In this document: piece after piece, positions 15,571 through 23,815 of the stretch
How the letters are laid out: every line of letters starts with the position of its first letter
Position numbering within the stretch: the stretch's first letter is position 1
Source of the DNA: Deltaproteobacteria bacterium
GTDB taxonomy: Bacteria > Myxococcota > XYA12-FULL-58-9
Assembly (NCBI GenBank): GCA_016218825.1
Contig: JACRCV010000072.1
Coordinates: forward strand, 1 to 33,030
Direction: 5' to 3'
DNA length: 33,030 bases
Notes under the pieces: model-generated
Databases searched by the model: none
The model's input: the letters and a program-made list of their open reading frames with translations, nothing else
What the model was told of the DNA's origin: nothing
Program-made: the position numbers and the translations under genes

Positions 15571-15578
15571 TTTTTTTT
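15571..15578 (+). other. T8 run between the regulator and feoB
   Basis: Eight consecutive T in the 41-base gap between the DtxR-FeoA fusion and feoB stand out in this GC-rich DNA. No stable hairpin precedes it, so it is not a convincing terminator; it might lower feoB expression or be a slippage site. Confidence 0.3.
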
Positions 15579-15604
15579 GCCCTCCGAAGTAGTCGAGGCT
15601 AACG

Positions 15605-17794
15605 ATGCTAGATGCTGCAAAGCAAATGACCAAGGCTGAGCCGGCGAAGGCGTTTCGGGTTGCCCTCGCCGGGAACCCCAACTGCGGCAAGACGTCGCTC
15701 TTCAACGCGCTGACGGGGGCACGCCAGCACGTCGCCAACTATCCTGGGGTCACGGTCGAGCGGCGGACCGGCAGCTGCGCGGTGGACGAGCTGCGCGCCG
15801 AGGTCGTGGATCTGCCAGGTACCTACAGCTTGAGCTCGTTCTCGCCGGAGGAGAAGGTCGCAGAGGACGAGTTGATGGACGGACCTGCCGTGGTGGTCGT
15901 GGTCGCCGACTCCACCCAGCTGCAGCGGAACCTCGTGCTCCTCGCCCAGATCATGCAGACCGGGGCCAACCCCGTCCTCTGCCTCAACATGGCCGACGAA
16001 GCGCGCGCCGCCGGCCAGACGCTCGATCTGCCGCTCATGGAGCAGCTGCTCGGCTTCCCGGTCGTCGAGACAGTGGGACATCGAGGGCACGGGGTCGCCG
16101 GCCTCAAGCAGGCCATCAGGCGTGCGGCACGAACGCCGGTCGTCCGGCACAAGATCGTGCTCGGCGCGGAGCTCGAGAGCGCCTTGGCTGCCATTCGCAA
16201 GGTCCTGCCGGCGAGCCCGGCCCGGGCGCTGAGCGACGACTGGACGGCCACGCGTCTGCTCCTCGATGATCCGGCGCACACCAAGAGAGTGGAATCCCTC
16301 CCCGGCGGCGACCGGGCGATCGCGGCGGCCCGCGGCCAACGCACTCGGCTCGAGTCGCTGACTCGCAAGGACATCTCGGTCTTCGTGACCGAGCGCTACT
16401 TCGGCTTCGTCGATGGGCTCCTGCGCGAGGCCCGCACGCTCGCGCCGCGCCTCGACCCGCGTGAGCTCTCGGACCGGATCGACGCCGTCGTGGTTCATCG
16501 CCACCTGGGCCTGCCGATCTTCGCGCTGGTCATGTTCGCGATCTTCTGGCTGACCTTCGCCGTCGGCCAGTACCCGATGGAGTGGATCCAAGCGGGTGCG
16601 ACGTGGCTCGGCGACACGGTGTCCGCGCTGTGGCCGGAGGGCCCCGATTCGGTCTTGCGGTCGTTGCTCGTCGACGGGGTGATCGGCGGCGTCGGCGGCG
16701 TCATCGTCTTCCTGCCGAACATCCTGCTCTTGTTCCTCGGCCTCGCCTTTCTCGAGGACACCGGCTACATGGCGCGCGCCGCCTATCTGACCGACCGGCT
16801 GATGCATCGATTCGGTCTCCACGGCAAGAGCTTCATCCCCATGCTGAGCGGCTTCGGTTGCACGGTGCCGGGCATCATGGCCACGAGGACGCTCGAGAAC
16901 GAGCGCGACCGGCTGGTCACGATGCTGGTGTTGCCGCTGATGTCCTGCGGCGCACGGCTCCCGATCTGGCTGCTGCTCATCCCGGCGTTCTTCCCGCCCA
17001 TCTGGCGCGCGCCGGTGCTCTGGCTGGTTTACGCCGCGGGCACTCTGCTCGCACTCGTGCTCGCGCTCGCGCTGCGCAAGACCTTGATGCGGGGCGACGA
17101 TGCGCCGTTCGTCATGGAGCTGCCGCCGTATCGTCTGCCGACCTTGCGCAGCGTCGTCATCAAGATGCTGGGCCGGGCAGGCCTCTACCTGCGCAAGGCC
17201 GGGACGACCATCCTCGCGCTCTCCATCCTCTTGTGGGTGGCGACGTCGTTTCCGAAGCCTTCTTCACATCGAGTCGACGAGCAGATCGCCGCGGGCGAAG
17301 TCGTGGTGACCGAGAAGGTCGACGCGGCGGCGGCGACGCCATTCGGGTCCGCTCCATTGGTGCTGTCCCAGAGCGAACTGGCGGGTCGGCGAGCGACGGA
17401 GGACCTCGAGTTCTCGGCGGCCGGTCGGGTGGGTCGCGCCCTGGCGCCGGTCTTCGCTCCTCTTGGGTTCGACTGGAAGATCGTGACGGCAATGATCGGC
17501 GCGTTCGCGGCCAAGGAGGTGTTCGTCGCGCAGATGGGCATCGTCTACTCGATCACCGATGCCGAAGCGGGCACCCAAGGGCTGCGCGCGGCACTGGCGC
17601 GCGACTACAGGCCGGTGACCGGGCTGAGCCTCATCATCTTCTTGCTCGTGGGGACGCCCTGCATGGCCACGTTCGCCATCACCCGGCGCGAATCGGGGCG
17701 CTGGCGCTTTGCGGCGCTGCAATTCGGTGGCTTGACCGCGATCGCCTATCTGCTGGCGCTGATCGTGTTCCAGGTCGGGCGCCTTTTCGGATGA
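15605..17794 (+). CDS. feoB: ferrous iron transporter FeoB
   Basis: A 729-residue Fe(II) transporter of the inner membrane. The N-terminal G domain has G1 GNPNCGKT at 23-30, G2 in the NYPGVTVE stretch, G3 DLPGTYSL and G4 NMAD; a helical GDI-like domain follows. The membrane part carries the Gate motifs, including PMLSGFGCTVPGIMATRT and MSCGARLPIW, and GTPCMATFAITRRESG near the end. Full length for the family. GAGG sits six bases before the ATG at 15605. It follows the regulator-FeoA fusion by 41 bases and is followed 13 bases later by a small Cys-rich membrane protein, so the three form one operon. It imports Fe(II), probably when oxygen is low. Confidence 0.98.
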   Translation: MLDAAKQMTKAEPAKAFRVALAGNPNCGKTSLFNALTGARQHVANYPGVTVERRTGSCAVDELRAEVVDLPGTYSLSSFSPEEKVAEDELMDGPAVVVVVADSTQLQRNLVLLAQIMQTGANPVLCLNMADEARAAGQTLDLPLMEQLLGFPVVETVGHRGHGVAGLKQAIRRAARTPVVRHKIVLGAELESALAAIRKVLPASPARALSDDWTATRLLLDDPAHTKRVESLPGGDRAIAAARGQRTRLESLTRKDISVFVTERYFGFVDGLLREARTLAPRLDPRELSDRIDAVVVHRHLGLPIFALVMFAIFWLTFAVGQYPMEWIQAGATWLGDTVSALWPEGPDSVLRSLLVDGVIGGVGGVIVFLPNILLLFLGLAFLEDTGYMARAAYLTDRLMHRFGLHGKSFIPMLSGFGCTVPGIMATRTLENERDRLVTMLVLPLMSCGARLPIWLLLIPAFFPPIWRAPVLWLVYAAGTLLALVLALALRKTLMRGDDAPFVMELPPYRLPTLRSVVIKMLGRAGLYLRKAGTTILALSILLWVATSFPKPSSHRVDEQIAAGEVVVTEKVDAAAATPFGSAPLVLSQSELAGRRATEDLEFSAAGRVGRALAPVFAPLGFDWKIVTAMIGAFAAKEVFVAQMGIVYSITDAEAGTQGLRAALARDYRPVTGLSLIIFLLVGTPCMATFAITRRESGRWRFAALQFGGLTAIAYLLALIVFQVGRLFG

Positions 17795-17807
17795 CTGGAG
17801 TCCTGCC

Positions 17808-17975
17808 ATGGAAACCTTCATCGTCACCTCGCTCGTCGGCCTCGCCGCTGCCTGGTTCGGCTGGCGCGTCCTGCGGCGTCTCAGACCAGTTCCCGGGAGC
17901 CCCCCCTGCGGCTCGAGCTGCGAAGGCTGCGCCTGTTCAGGCGCGAGTCGCAGCGTGCCGCCGGGGCAGCATTGA
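17808..17975 (+). CDS. FeoB-associated Cys-rich membrane protein
   Basis: A 55-residue protein. The ATG at 17808 has GGAG seven bases upstream and lies 13 bases after the feoB stop. One N-terminal membrane helix (METFIVTSLVGLAAAWFGW) is followed by a basic turn (RVLRRLRP) and a cysteine cluster, CGSSCEGCACSG. This is the layout of the small FeoB-associated Cys-rich proteins (PF12669), which sit at the 3' side of feoB in many bacteria and take the place of FeoC. The four cysteines could hold iron or an Fe-S cluster at the inner face of the membrane; that is inference. The reading frame is complete, with TGA at 17973. Confidence 0.88.
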   Translation: METFIVTSLVGLAAAWFGWRVLRRLRPVPGSPPCGSSCEGCACSGASRSVPPGQH

Positions 17976-18009
17976 TCCAGAGCCCATCCAACACGCCGAT
18001 CGCGAGGTG

Positions 18010-18027
18010 TTGCCTTCGCGACGGCAA
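18010..18027. promoter_or_regulatory. near-perfect 18-base palindrome before the outer-membrane protein gene
   Basis: TTGCC-T-TCGCGA-C-GGCAA has only one mismatched pair. It ends 13 bases before the ATG at 18041 and just upstream of its Shine-Dalgarno (GAGG at 18031). It may be an operator or an RNA hairpin that affects read-through from the feo operon or ribosome access. Confidence 0.3.
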
Positions 18028-18040
18028 ACCGAGGTGTAGC

Positions 18041-18913
18041 ATGTTGATACGAGATGTCGCCCGTTGTTCCCGAGCGTTCCCCCGCGGACTGGTCAGGCCT
18101 TCGGGTCTCGCCCTCTTCCTCGTTGGCGCCTTCGTGGCCATGCCGGCGGCCAGAGCCCAGGACCTCCCGCCGGAGCGGATACGGGACAACCTCTTCCTGC
18201 TCGAGGAGGCCTACAATCAGGAGCCCGGCGTCATCCAGCACATCTCGTTGTTCCAGTACCTGCCGCGCGCCAAGCAGTGGGTCTATTCGTTCACGGAGGA
18301 ATGGCCTGCACCCACCGACCTCAACCAGCTCTCAGTGACGCTCAACCTCGGCGGGGCAGAGCGCGATGGTTCCACGGGCCTCAATGACATGTTGCTGAAC
18401 TACCGACTCCAGGCGGTAGGCCTCGGCGGGCAGGGGTGGATCGCGATGGCGCCGCGCCTATCCCTCGTGCTCCCGACTGGAAGTCCGGAGAAGATGACGG
18501 GGCGCGGCAGTGTCGGCTTGCAGCTGAACCTCCCGGTCAGCATGGAGGCGGGACGCTACGTCGCCGTTCACCTGAATGCCGGCGCGACCGTGACGCCGGG
18601 CGCCCGCTCACCGGCCGGCCGCACCGCAACGGCTCTCGATGCGAATGCCGGAGCCGCGTTGGTCTGGCAGCCGGTGAAGTGGCTCAATCCGCTCGTGGAG
18701 TTTTCGTACACGATGATCGACGAGATCGGCGACGACGCCAACGCCCGTGCGCATGCGCTGGTCATCAACCCCGGCCTGCGCTTCGCCATCGACCACGGGC
18801 CTACCGGGCTTCAGGTCGTGCCTGGAATATCGGTTCCGATGCAGGTGCTGCCAGCGGCAGCCTTCGAGGTCGCGGCGCTGGCCTACCTGTCCTTCGAGCA
18901 CCCGGCGTTCTGA
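18041..18913 (+). CDS. outer-membrane beta-barrel protein (PF13557-like putative transporter)
   Basis: A 290-residue outer-membrane protein. The ATG at 18041 is six bases after GAGG; upstream in-frame codons lack support. The signal peptide has a basic start (MLIRDVARCSRAFPRGLVR), a hydrophobic core and a cut after MPAARA. The mature part has the alternating strands and hallmarks of the 'transporter / phenol MetA degradation' barrel family: HISLFQYLPRAKQWVYSFTEEW, GSTGLNDMLLNYRLQ, APRLSLVLPTGSPEKMTGRGS, VGLQLNLPVS, and a C-terminal Phe. It begins 65 bases after the FeoB-associated gene on the same strand, so it may belong to the feo operon and let a substrate, possibly iron, across the outer membrane; the palindrome in between could separate them. 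Confidence 0.82.
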   Translation: MLIRDVARCSRAFPRGLVRPSGLALFLVGAFVAMPAARAQDLPPERIRDNLFLLEEAYNQEPGVIQHISLFQYLPRAKQWVYSFTEEWPAPTDLNQLSVTLNLGGAERDGSTGLNDMLLNYRLQAVGLGGQGWIAMAPRLSLVLPTGSPEKMTGRGSVGLQLNLPVSMEAGRYVAVHLNAGATVTPGARSPAGRTATALDANAGAALVWQPVKWLNPLVEFSYTMIDEIGDDANARAHALVINPGLRFAIDHGPTGLQVVPGISVPMQVLPAAAFEVAALAYLSFEHPAF

Positions 18914-18958
18914 CGTTGGATTGACCCTGACAGGTCAGCGGTGGCAGCTTGTCGGCTG

Positions 18959-19777
<819 letters not shown>

Positions 19778-19785
19778 GAGCGCAC

Positions 19786-20892
19786 GTGGCCGCGAACGCC
19801 GAGCACCCGGCCGACGCCCTCTGCAGGATCCTGCTCGAGCTCCTGAAGATCCCGAGCGTCACCGGCAACGAGGCTCAGATCGCCGACAGCTTCGAGCGCT
19901 GGGCGCTGTCCCGGGTGCCGCGCCTCGAGCTGCAGCGCTTCGGCAACAACCTGGTGCTCGGCGACCTCACCGACGCTCGGCCGTGCGTCGCCCTCGTCGG
20001 CCACCTCGACACCGTGCCGCCGCACCCGAGCGACCCGGCGCCGCACCGCGAGGGCGACCGGGTGCTGGGCCGCGGCGCCACCGACATGAAGAGCGGCATC
20101 AGCGTCGCCCGCCTGCTCTTCGAGTCGCTGCCCCTCGACCGCCTGCCCTACGCCCTGCTCTTCGTGCTCTACGACCGCGAGGAGGGCCCGTTCGCCGAGA
20201 GCGGTCTCAAGATCTTGCTCGAAGAGGTCAAGGCGCTCTCCGCCATCGATCTGGCCGTCATCCTCGAGCCGACCGACAACGTCATCGAGGTCGGCTGCCT
20301 GGGCTCGCTGCACGCCAAGGTCGTCGTCCGCGGCAAAGCGGCGCACTCCGCCCGACCCTGGCAGGGGGCGAGCGCCATCGACAAGGCGTTGCCGCTGCTC
20401 ACCCGGGTCGCGGCCCGCGCCCCCGTCCCCGTCAACGTCGGCGGCCTCACCTTCAAAGAGAGCATGTGCTTCACGCTCGCGAGCGCCGGCCAGGCGCGCA
20501 ACGTCGTGCCGGACCGCTTCGAGCTCAACCTGAACTACCGCTTCGCCCCCGCCGATGATCCGGAGGTGGCCTGCAAGAACGCCGTCGCCACGGTCCGCGA
20601 CGTGGTCGGCGACGCCGAGATCGAGGTCGTCGATTTGGCGCCGCCCGGCAGCGTGCCGAAGGACAACCCGATCTTGACCGCGCTCGCGCTCCAGGTGGGC
20701 GGTCTTCGCCGGCCGAAAGAGGCGTGGACCGACGTCGCCCGCTTCGGCCTGTGGGGCATCGACGCGGTGAACTTCGGCCCCGGCACGCCGGCGCAAGCGC
20801 ATCAGGCCGCCGAGTGGGTGAGCGTCTCGCAGATGGTCGCCTGCTACGAGACCCTGCAGCGCTTCCTCGGCACCCCGCCGCCCGAGCTCTGA
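19786..20892 (+). CDS. dapE: succinyl-diaminopimelate desuccinylase (M20 family)
   Basis: A 368-residue metallopeptidase of the M20 family, of the DapE type found in actinobacteria. It removes succinate from N-succinyl-LL-diaminopimelate, two steps after DapD. The two-zinc motifs are visible: GHLDTVP, GRGATDMKSG, YDREEGPF (catalytic Glu), ILEPTDN, and the C-terminal FGPGTPAQAHQAAEWVSV His; AHSARPWQGASAI lies in the dimer domain. The GTG start at 19786 is five bases after AGGAG, which itself overlaps the dapD stop codon, so the pair is one tight operon. It ends in a 132-base convergent gap (20893-21024) where I see no gene and no T-tailed terminator. Confidence 0.95.
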   Translation: MAANAEHPADALCRILLELLKIPSVTGNEAQIADSFERWALSRVPRLELQRFGNNLVLGDLTDARPCVALVGHLDTVPPHPSDPAPHREGDRVLGRGATDMKSGISVARLLFESLPLDRLPYALLFVLYDREEGPFAESGLKILLEEVKALSAIDLAVILEPTDNVIEVGCLGSLHAKVVVRGKAAHSARPWQGASAIDKALPLLTRVAARAPVPVNVGGLTFKESMCFTLASAGQARNVVPDRFELNLNYRFAPADDPEVACKNAVATVRDVVGDAEIEVVDLAPPGSVPKDNPILTALALQVGGLRRPKEAWTDVARFGLWGIDAVNFGPGTPAQAHQAAEWVSVSQMVACYETLQRFLGTPPPEL

Positions 20893-21024
20893 GCCGCGGC
20901 GCCATATTCACTTCATCGTGAGCTGATCGTTCCGCGCCCTTCCTTCCGTTCCTCGCGCTCGCGGCTTCGCCTCCGCGCTGCGGTACCGGCGGGCGCGACC
21001 GTGTGGTCAGTTCCAGGAAGTGCC

Positions 21025-21684
21025 CTACGGATTCGCGTCGCTGCCGCTCGTGGCGCGCAGGATGCTGACGCCCTTGGGCGCCTCGAACTCCAGCTTTTGG
21101 TCCGGGATCTTGGCGCCGAACACCAGATCGGTGAAGCGATACTCGGTGCGGTTGCCGAGCGGATCGAAGACCACCGACACCCGCACCCGTCCGGTCTTCG
21201 GCTCCACCGCGAACAGGATGTGGTCGACGGTCGGGATCGGCGTCTTCGGCCACAGATCCACGGTCAGGTCCCCGGGGCTCCCGGCGTCACAGCTCGCCTG
21301 ACAGGCCTTGGCGTCGAACAACCGGCCGATGTCCCCCTGCCCCCAGAGGAAGCGCACCGCCGACGACAACGGGCTGTCCTGAAAGCGCTCGAACACCGTG
21401 ACCTGGGCGTTCTCGGGCTCGTAGAAGTACGCCGCCTTGCCGTCGAAGATGAAGTACTTCGCCGCCGGCTTTTCGTAGGTCCAGTTCAAGCGGCCGTCCT
21501 TCTTGGCCCACATCCTCCCGGACTCTTCGCGCCGCTTGCCGCGCAGCTTGTCGACGTAGGTCTGGGTGAAGCGCGCCTCGATGTCTCCCGCCTGGCGATA
21601 GCTCGCCTGCACCTTCCCCAAGACCTCGGCGGGGGCGGGGCTCGCGGCGACGATCACGGCGGTGACAAGCTCGAGCGCGTTCAT
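21025..21684 (-). CDS. LolA-like outer-membrane lipoprotein carrier
   Basis: A 219-residue periplasmic protein. A short signal peptide (MNALELVTAVIVAASPAPA) precedes a LolA fold: VLGKVQASYRQAGDIEARFTQ, GRMWAKKDGRLNWTYEKPAAKYFIFDGK, YFYEPENAQVTVF, PLSSAVRFLWGQGD, then strands HILFAVEPKTGRVRVSVVFDPLGN and YRFTDLVF. These are typical LolA family landmarks; LolA takes lipoproteins from LolCDE across the periplasm to the outer membrane. Two cysteines (ACQASC) sit in a loop. Several LolA-like paralogues exist in such genomes, so the specific role is inferred. AAGG lies about six bases before the ATG. It is the last gene of a three-gene minus-strand set, 57 bases after the YhbY gene. Confidence 0.9.
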   Translation of the reverse strand: MNALELVTAVIVAASPAPAEVLGKVQASYRQAGDIEARFTQTYVDKLRGKRREESGRMWAKKDGRLNWTYEKPAAKYFIFDGKAAYFYEPENAQVTVFERFQDSPLSSAVRFLWGQGDIGRLFDAKACQASCDAGSPGDLTVDLWPKTPIPTVDHILFAVEPKTGRVRVSVVFDPLGNRTEYRFTDLVFGAKIPDQKLEFEAPKGVSILRATSGSDANP

Positions 21685-21741
21685 GGTCGCCTTTCTCGCG
21701 AGCGGCGTCGGTGTGCTTCGACGCCTCCGGAGGTGATTGAT

Positions 21742-22074
21742 TCAGCCGGCGGCGCCCGGCGCCTTGCGGGTCGGCACCTTGATCTTCGGCGCCTTCGGGT
21801 GCCGGCGGTACAAGATCACGGTGTGGCCGACGACGCCGCAGAGCACCGCGTCGGCGCGCGCCGCGAGGCTCGCCGCCGTCTTGCGCTTGTCCTCGGGATC
21901 GTAGAGCCGCACCTTGATGAGCTCGTGGTCCAGAAGCGCCTGACCGACCGCGGCCACCACCTCGTCGGTGACACCCGCCCGCCCCACCTGCACCACCGGC
22001 TTCAGGTCGTGGGCCAGGCCCTTCAGGTGCTGGCGCTGATAGCCCGCGAGCCCGGGCGCGGCAGTCGTGGTCAT
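21742..22074 (-). CDS. yhbY: YhbY/CRM-domain RNA-binding protein
   Basis: A 110-residue RNA-binding protein with one CRM (CRS1-YhbY) domain: LAGYQRQHLKGLAHDLKPVVQVGRAGVTDEVVAAVGQALLDHELIKVRL, then AVLCGVVGHTVILYRRH. The VGRAGVT turn is the family's GxxG loop. YhbY associates with pre-50S ribosomal particles and helps assembly. A basic tail (KAPKIKVPTRK) follows. The ATG at 22074 comes 12 bases after the upstream lipoprotein stop; the ribosome site is weak, so translation may depend on coupling with that gene. It is followed by the LolA-like gene on the same transcript. Confidence 0.94.
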   Translation of the reverse strand: MTTTAAPGLAGYQRQHLKGLAHDLKPVVQVGRAGVTDEVVAAVGQALLDHELIKVRLYDPEDKRKTAASLAARADAVLCGVVGHTVILYRRHPKAPKIKVPTRKAPGAAG

Positions 22075-22086
22075 CGGCGCGCCCGA

Positions 22087-22680
22087 CTACTCGGGCTGCC
22101 AGCCGATGATCACCGACGTCGGCTTGTCGGGGGCCTCGCGCATCGCGGTGCAGCTCGCCGAGAGCTTGTCCTTCTTGCCGTTCAATACCACCATCCCGGC
22201 CATCATCGGGTTCTGCACCCGCTCGACCTTCAGGCCTTTGCCCTTCAGCGCTTTCTCGTAGAAGTCGGCGACCGCCACCGGGTCCTTGGCGACCGACAAC
22301 ATGAGAGTGTAGCCGTCGCCCTTCGGGGTCTTGTTGTGCGTGCCCGAGGCCACGGTCGCGCCCTCGATCACCGGGAGCGGGAAGCCTTCGGGGATCTTGC
22401 CGGTGCCGAACTCGGCGATGCCGTCCTTGCTCTCGATCTTCACGCCCTTGTCGTCGCCCTGGAAGGTCGCGGTCTCGCCCTTGTCGTTCGTCACCACCAG
22501 CGTGCCCTTGCCGTCTTTGCCTTCGCCGGCGAACGTCACCGTCTCGCCCTTGTCGTTCTTGATCGTCAGGGAGGTGCCGTCGAGCTTGACCTGGCCGCCG
22601 GTCGCGGTCTCTAAGAGCTTCTCGCCCATGCACTTGCAGCCCGAAAACGCCAACAACGCGAGGACGATGGACAGACGCAT
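22087..22680 (-). CDS. lipoprotein with internal repeats, unknown function
   Basis: A 197-residue predicted lipoprotein. The ATG at 22680 is six bases after AGGAG; the signal MRLSIVLALLAFSGC has a lipobox with Cys15. Residues ~30-85 hold two copies of a strand unit (TIKNDKGETVTFAGEGKDGK and VVTNDKGETATFQGDDKG) and a decayed third, like antiparallel beta rungs. The second half begins EFGTGKIPEGFPLPVIEGATV, followed by DPVAVADFYEKALKGKGLKVE; this 'IPEGFPLP' plus FYEKAL pattern recurs in secreted bacterial proteins of unknown role. It heads a unit with yhbY and the LolA-like gene. A promoter candidate is at 22709-22737. Confidence 0.85.
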   Translation of the reverse strand: MRLSIVLALLAFSGCKCMGEKLLETATGGQVKLDGTSLTIKNDKGETVTFAGEGKDGKGTLVVTNDKGETATFQGDDKGVKIESKDGIAEFGTGKIPEGFPLPVIEGATVASGTHNKTPKGDGYTLMLSVAKDPVAVADFYEKALKGKGLKVERVQNPMMAGMVVLNGKKDKLSASCTAMREAPDKPTSVIIGWQPE

Positions 22681-22708
22681 GTCGTTCTCCTGGAGAAGGT
22701 TCGGCCGC

Positions 22709-22737
22709 ACCATCGTGGAAGGCCCGAAGAACGTCAA
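22709..22737 (-). promoter_or_regulatory. candidate promoter of the lipoprotein-yhbY-LolA unit
   Basis: On the minus strand TTGACG (22737-22732), 17 bases, GATGGT (22714-22709). It gives a leader of about 22 bases that contains the AGGAG ribosome site. The -10 match is weak (3 of 6). Confidence 0.35.
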
Positions 22738-22808
22738 GGGGCGCCACCCACACCACGACCATCGGATCCTCGCCTTGATGATTCCCGGCGGGCGCGTCGC
22801 GCCCGTCC

Positions 22809-22874
22809 TCCCCACCCCCACCCCGGAGCGCCGCCTGCGGCGCCGCTCTCGGCCCGCCCCCGGGTGGGGCGGGC
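22809..22874. repeat. intergenic hairpin repeat, copy 2
   Basis: A CTCCCCACCCCCACCCC block (22808-22824) is followed by a hairpin at 22852-22874: arms GCCCGCCCC and GGGGCGGGC around loop CGGGT, a perfect 9-bp stem. Copy 1 is at 6118-6180 in the opposite orientation. Between block and hairpin lies a second small inverted repeat (CGCCGC...GCGGCG). It sits in the divergent gap before the DMT permease gene; no T-tract. Confidence 0.6.
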
Positions 22875-22917
22875 GACATCGGTCCGGACCGGCGTTCTTC
22901 GACGCGGCGCGGGCGGC

Positions 22918-23808
22918 ATGAGGTTCTTGGCGTCCGGCGAAGGCCTGTCGCTGCTCGCCGCCGTCACCTGGGCGGTGGCGATCGTGCTGTTCAAGAAGAG
23001 CGGCGACGCCCTGAGCCCGCTGGCGCTGAACCTGTTCAAGAACCTGGTGGGTCTTCTGTGCTTCGCGGTCACCGTCCTCATCACCGGTGATTCGCTGTTG
23101 CCGCCGGCCGCGACCGACGAGGTGTTGTTGCTGCTCACGAGCGGCATCCTCGGCATCGGCGTCGCCGACACCATGCTGTTTCGCAGCCTCAACATCCTCG
23201 GCGCCAGTCGCTCGGCGATCGTCGACTGCCTCTACAGCCCGTTCACGGTGCTGTGCTCCTACCTCATCCTCGGCGAGAGCCTGAGCGCGCTCACCATCGT
23301 CGGCGCCCTGTGCATCGTCGCCGGCATCGCCATCGTCGGTCGCGAACAGCCCGCGGTCCGCATCCCGACCCGGCTGTTCGTCGAAGGAGCGGGCCTGGGC
23401 ATCGCGGCGATGGCGCTGATGGCGATCGGCATCGTGATGGTGAAGCCGATCCTCTCCGAGCGCTCGGTGCTGATGGTCATCACCTGGCGCCTGATCGCCG
23501 GCTCCGCGGCGCTGGCGCTCGTCGCGGTCACCTCCCGCCGCCGCCGCGCCGAGGTCCGCTACGCGCTCACCCCCAGCCGCTCTTGGCTGTTCGCCGTGCC
23601 CGGCAGCGTCGCCGGCGCCTATCTCGCCCTGATCTTCTGGGTCGCGGGGATGAAGTACACCACGGTGATGACCGCCGCGATCTTGAACCAGACGAGCACC
23701 TTGCTCGTGGTGTTGCTCGCCGCGCTCTTCCTCAAGGAGGCGCTCACCTGGCCGAAGATGATCGCGGTGGCGCTCGGCGTCGTCGGCAGCTTGCTGGCGC
23801 TGGTGTGA
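22918..23808 (+). CDS. EamA/DMT-family permease
   Basis: A 296-residue inner-membrane protein with about ten membrane helices in two EamA halves. The first half runs SLLAAVTWAVAIVLFKKSG ... LNLFKNLVGLLCFAV ... ADTMLFRSLNILGASRSAIVDCLYSPFTVLCSYLILGESLS, the second GIAAMALMAIGIVMVKPIL ... LIFWVAGMKYTTVMTAAILNQTSTLLVVLLAALFLKEALTWPK. The ending 'FLKE.lt..k..avalgv.G' is characteristic. The family exports metabolites or amino acids; substrate unknown. No strong ribosome site at the ATG. It ends 7 bases before the convergent stop of the giant lipoprotein gene. Confidence 0.93.
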   Translation: MRFLASGEGLSLLAAVTWAVAIVLFKKSGDALSPLALNLFKNLVGLLCFAVTVLITGDSLLPPAATDEVLLLLTSGILGIGVADTMLFRSLNILGASRSAIVDCLYSPFTVLCSYLILGESLSALTIVGALCIVAGIAIVGREQPAVRIPTRLFVEGAGLGIAAMALMAIGIVMVKPILSERSVLMVITWRLIAGSAALALVAVTSRRRRAEVRYALTPSRSWLFAVPGSVAGAYLALIFWVAGMKYTTVMTAAILNQTSTLLVVLLAALFLKEALTWPKMIAVALGVVGSLLALV

Positions 23809-23815
23809 GCGGACC

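Noticed and set aside
15560-15580. T8 run as an intrinsic terminator
   Set aside because: No stem of useful strength precedes it, and feoB follows with its own ribosome site in an operon-like gap.
20893-21024. Convergent gap after dapE as a gene or terminator
   Set aside because: Minus-strand frames through it are low-complexity, and I see no T-tailed hairpin; nothing could be supported.
21287-22879. 530-codon minus-strand frame across the LolA-like, yhbY and lipoprotein genes
   Set aside because: It overlaps three well-supported genes in another frame and has only low-complexity Gly/Arg content.
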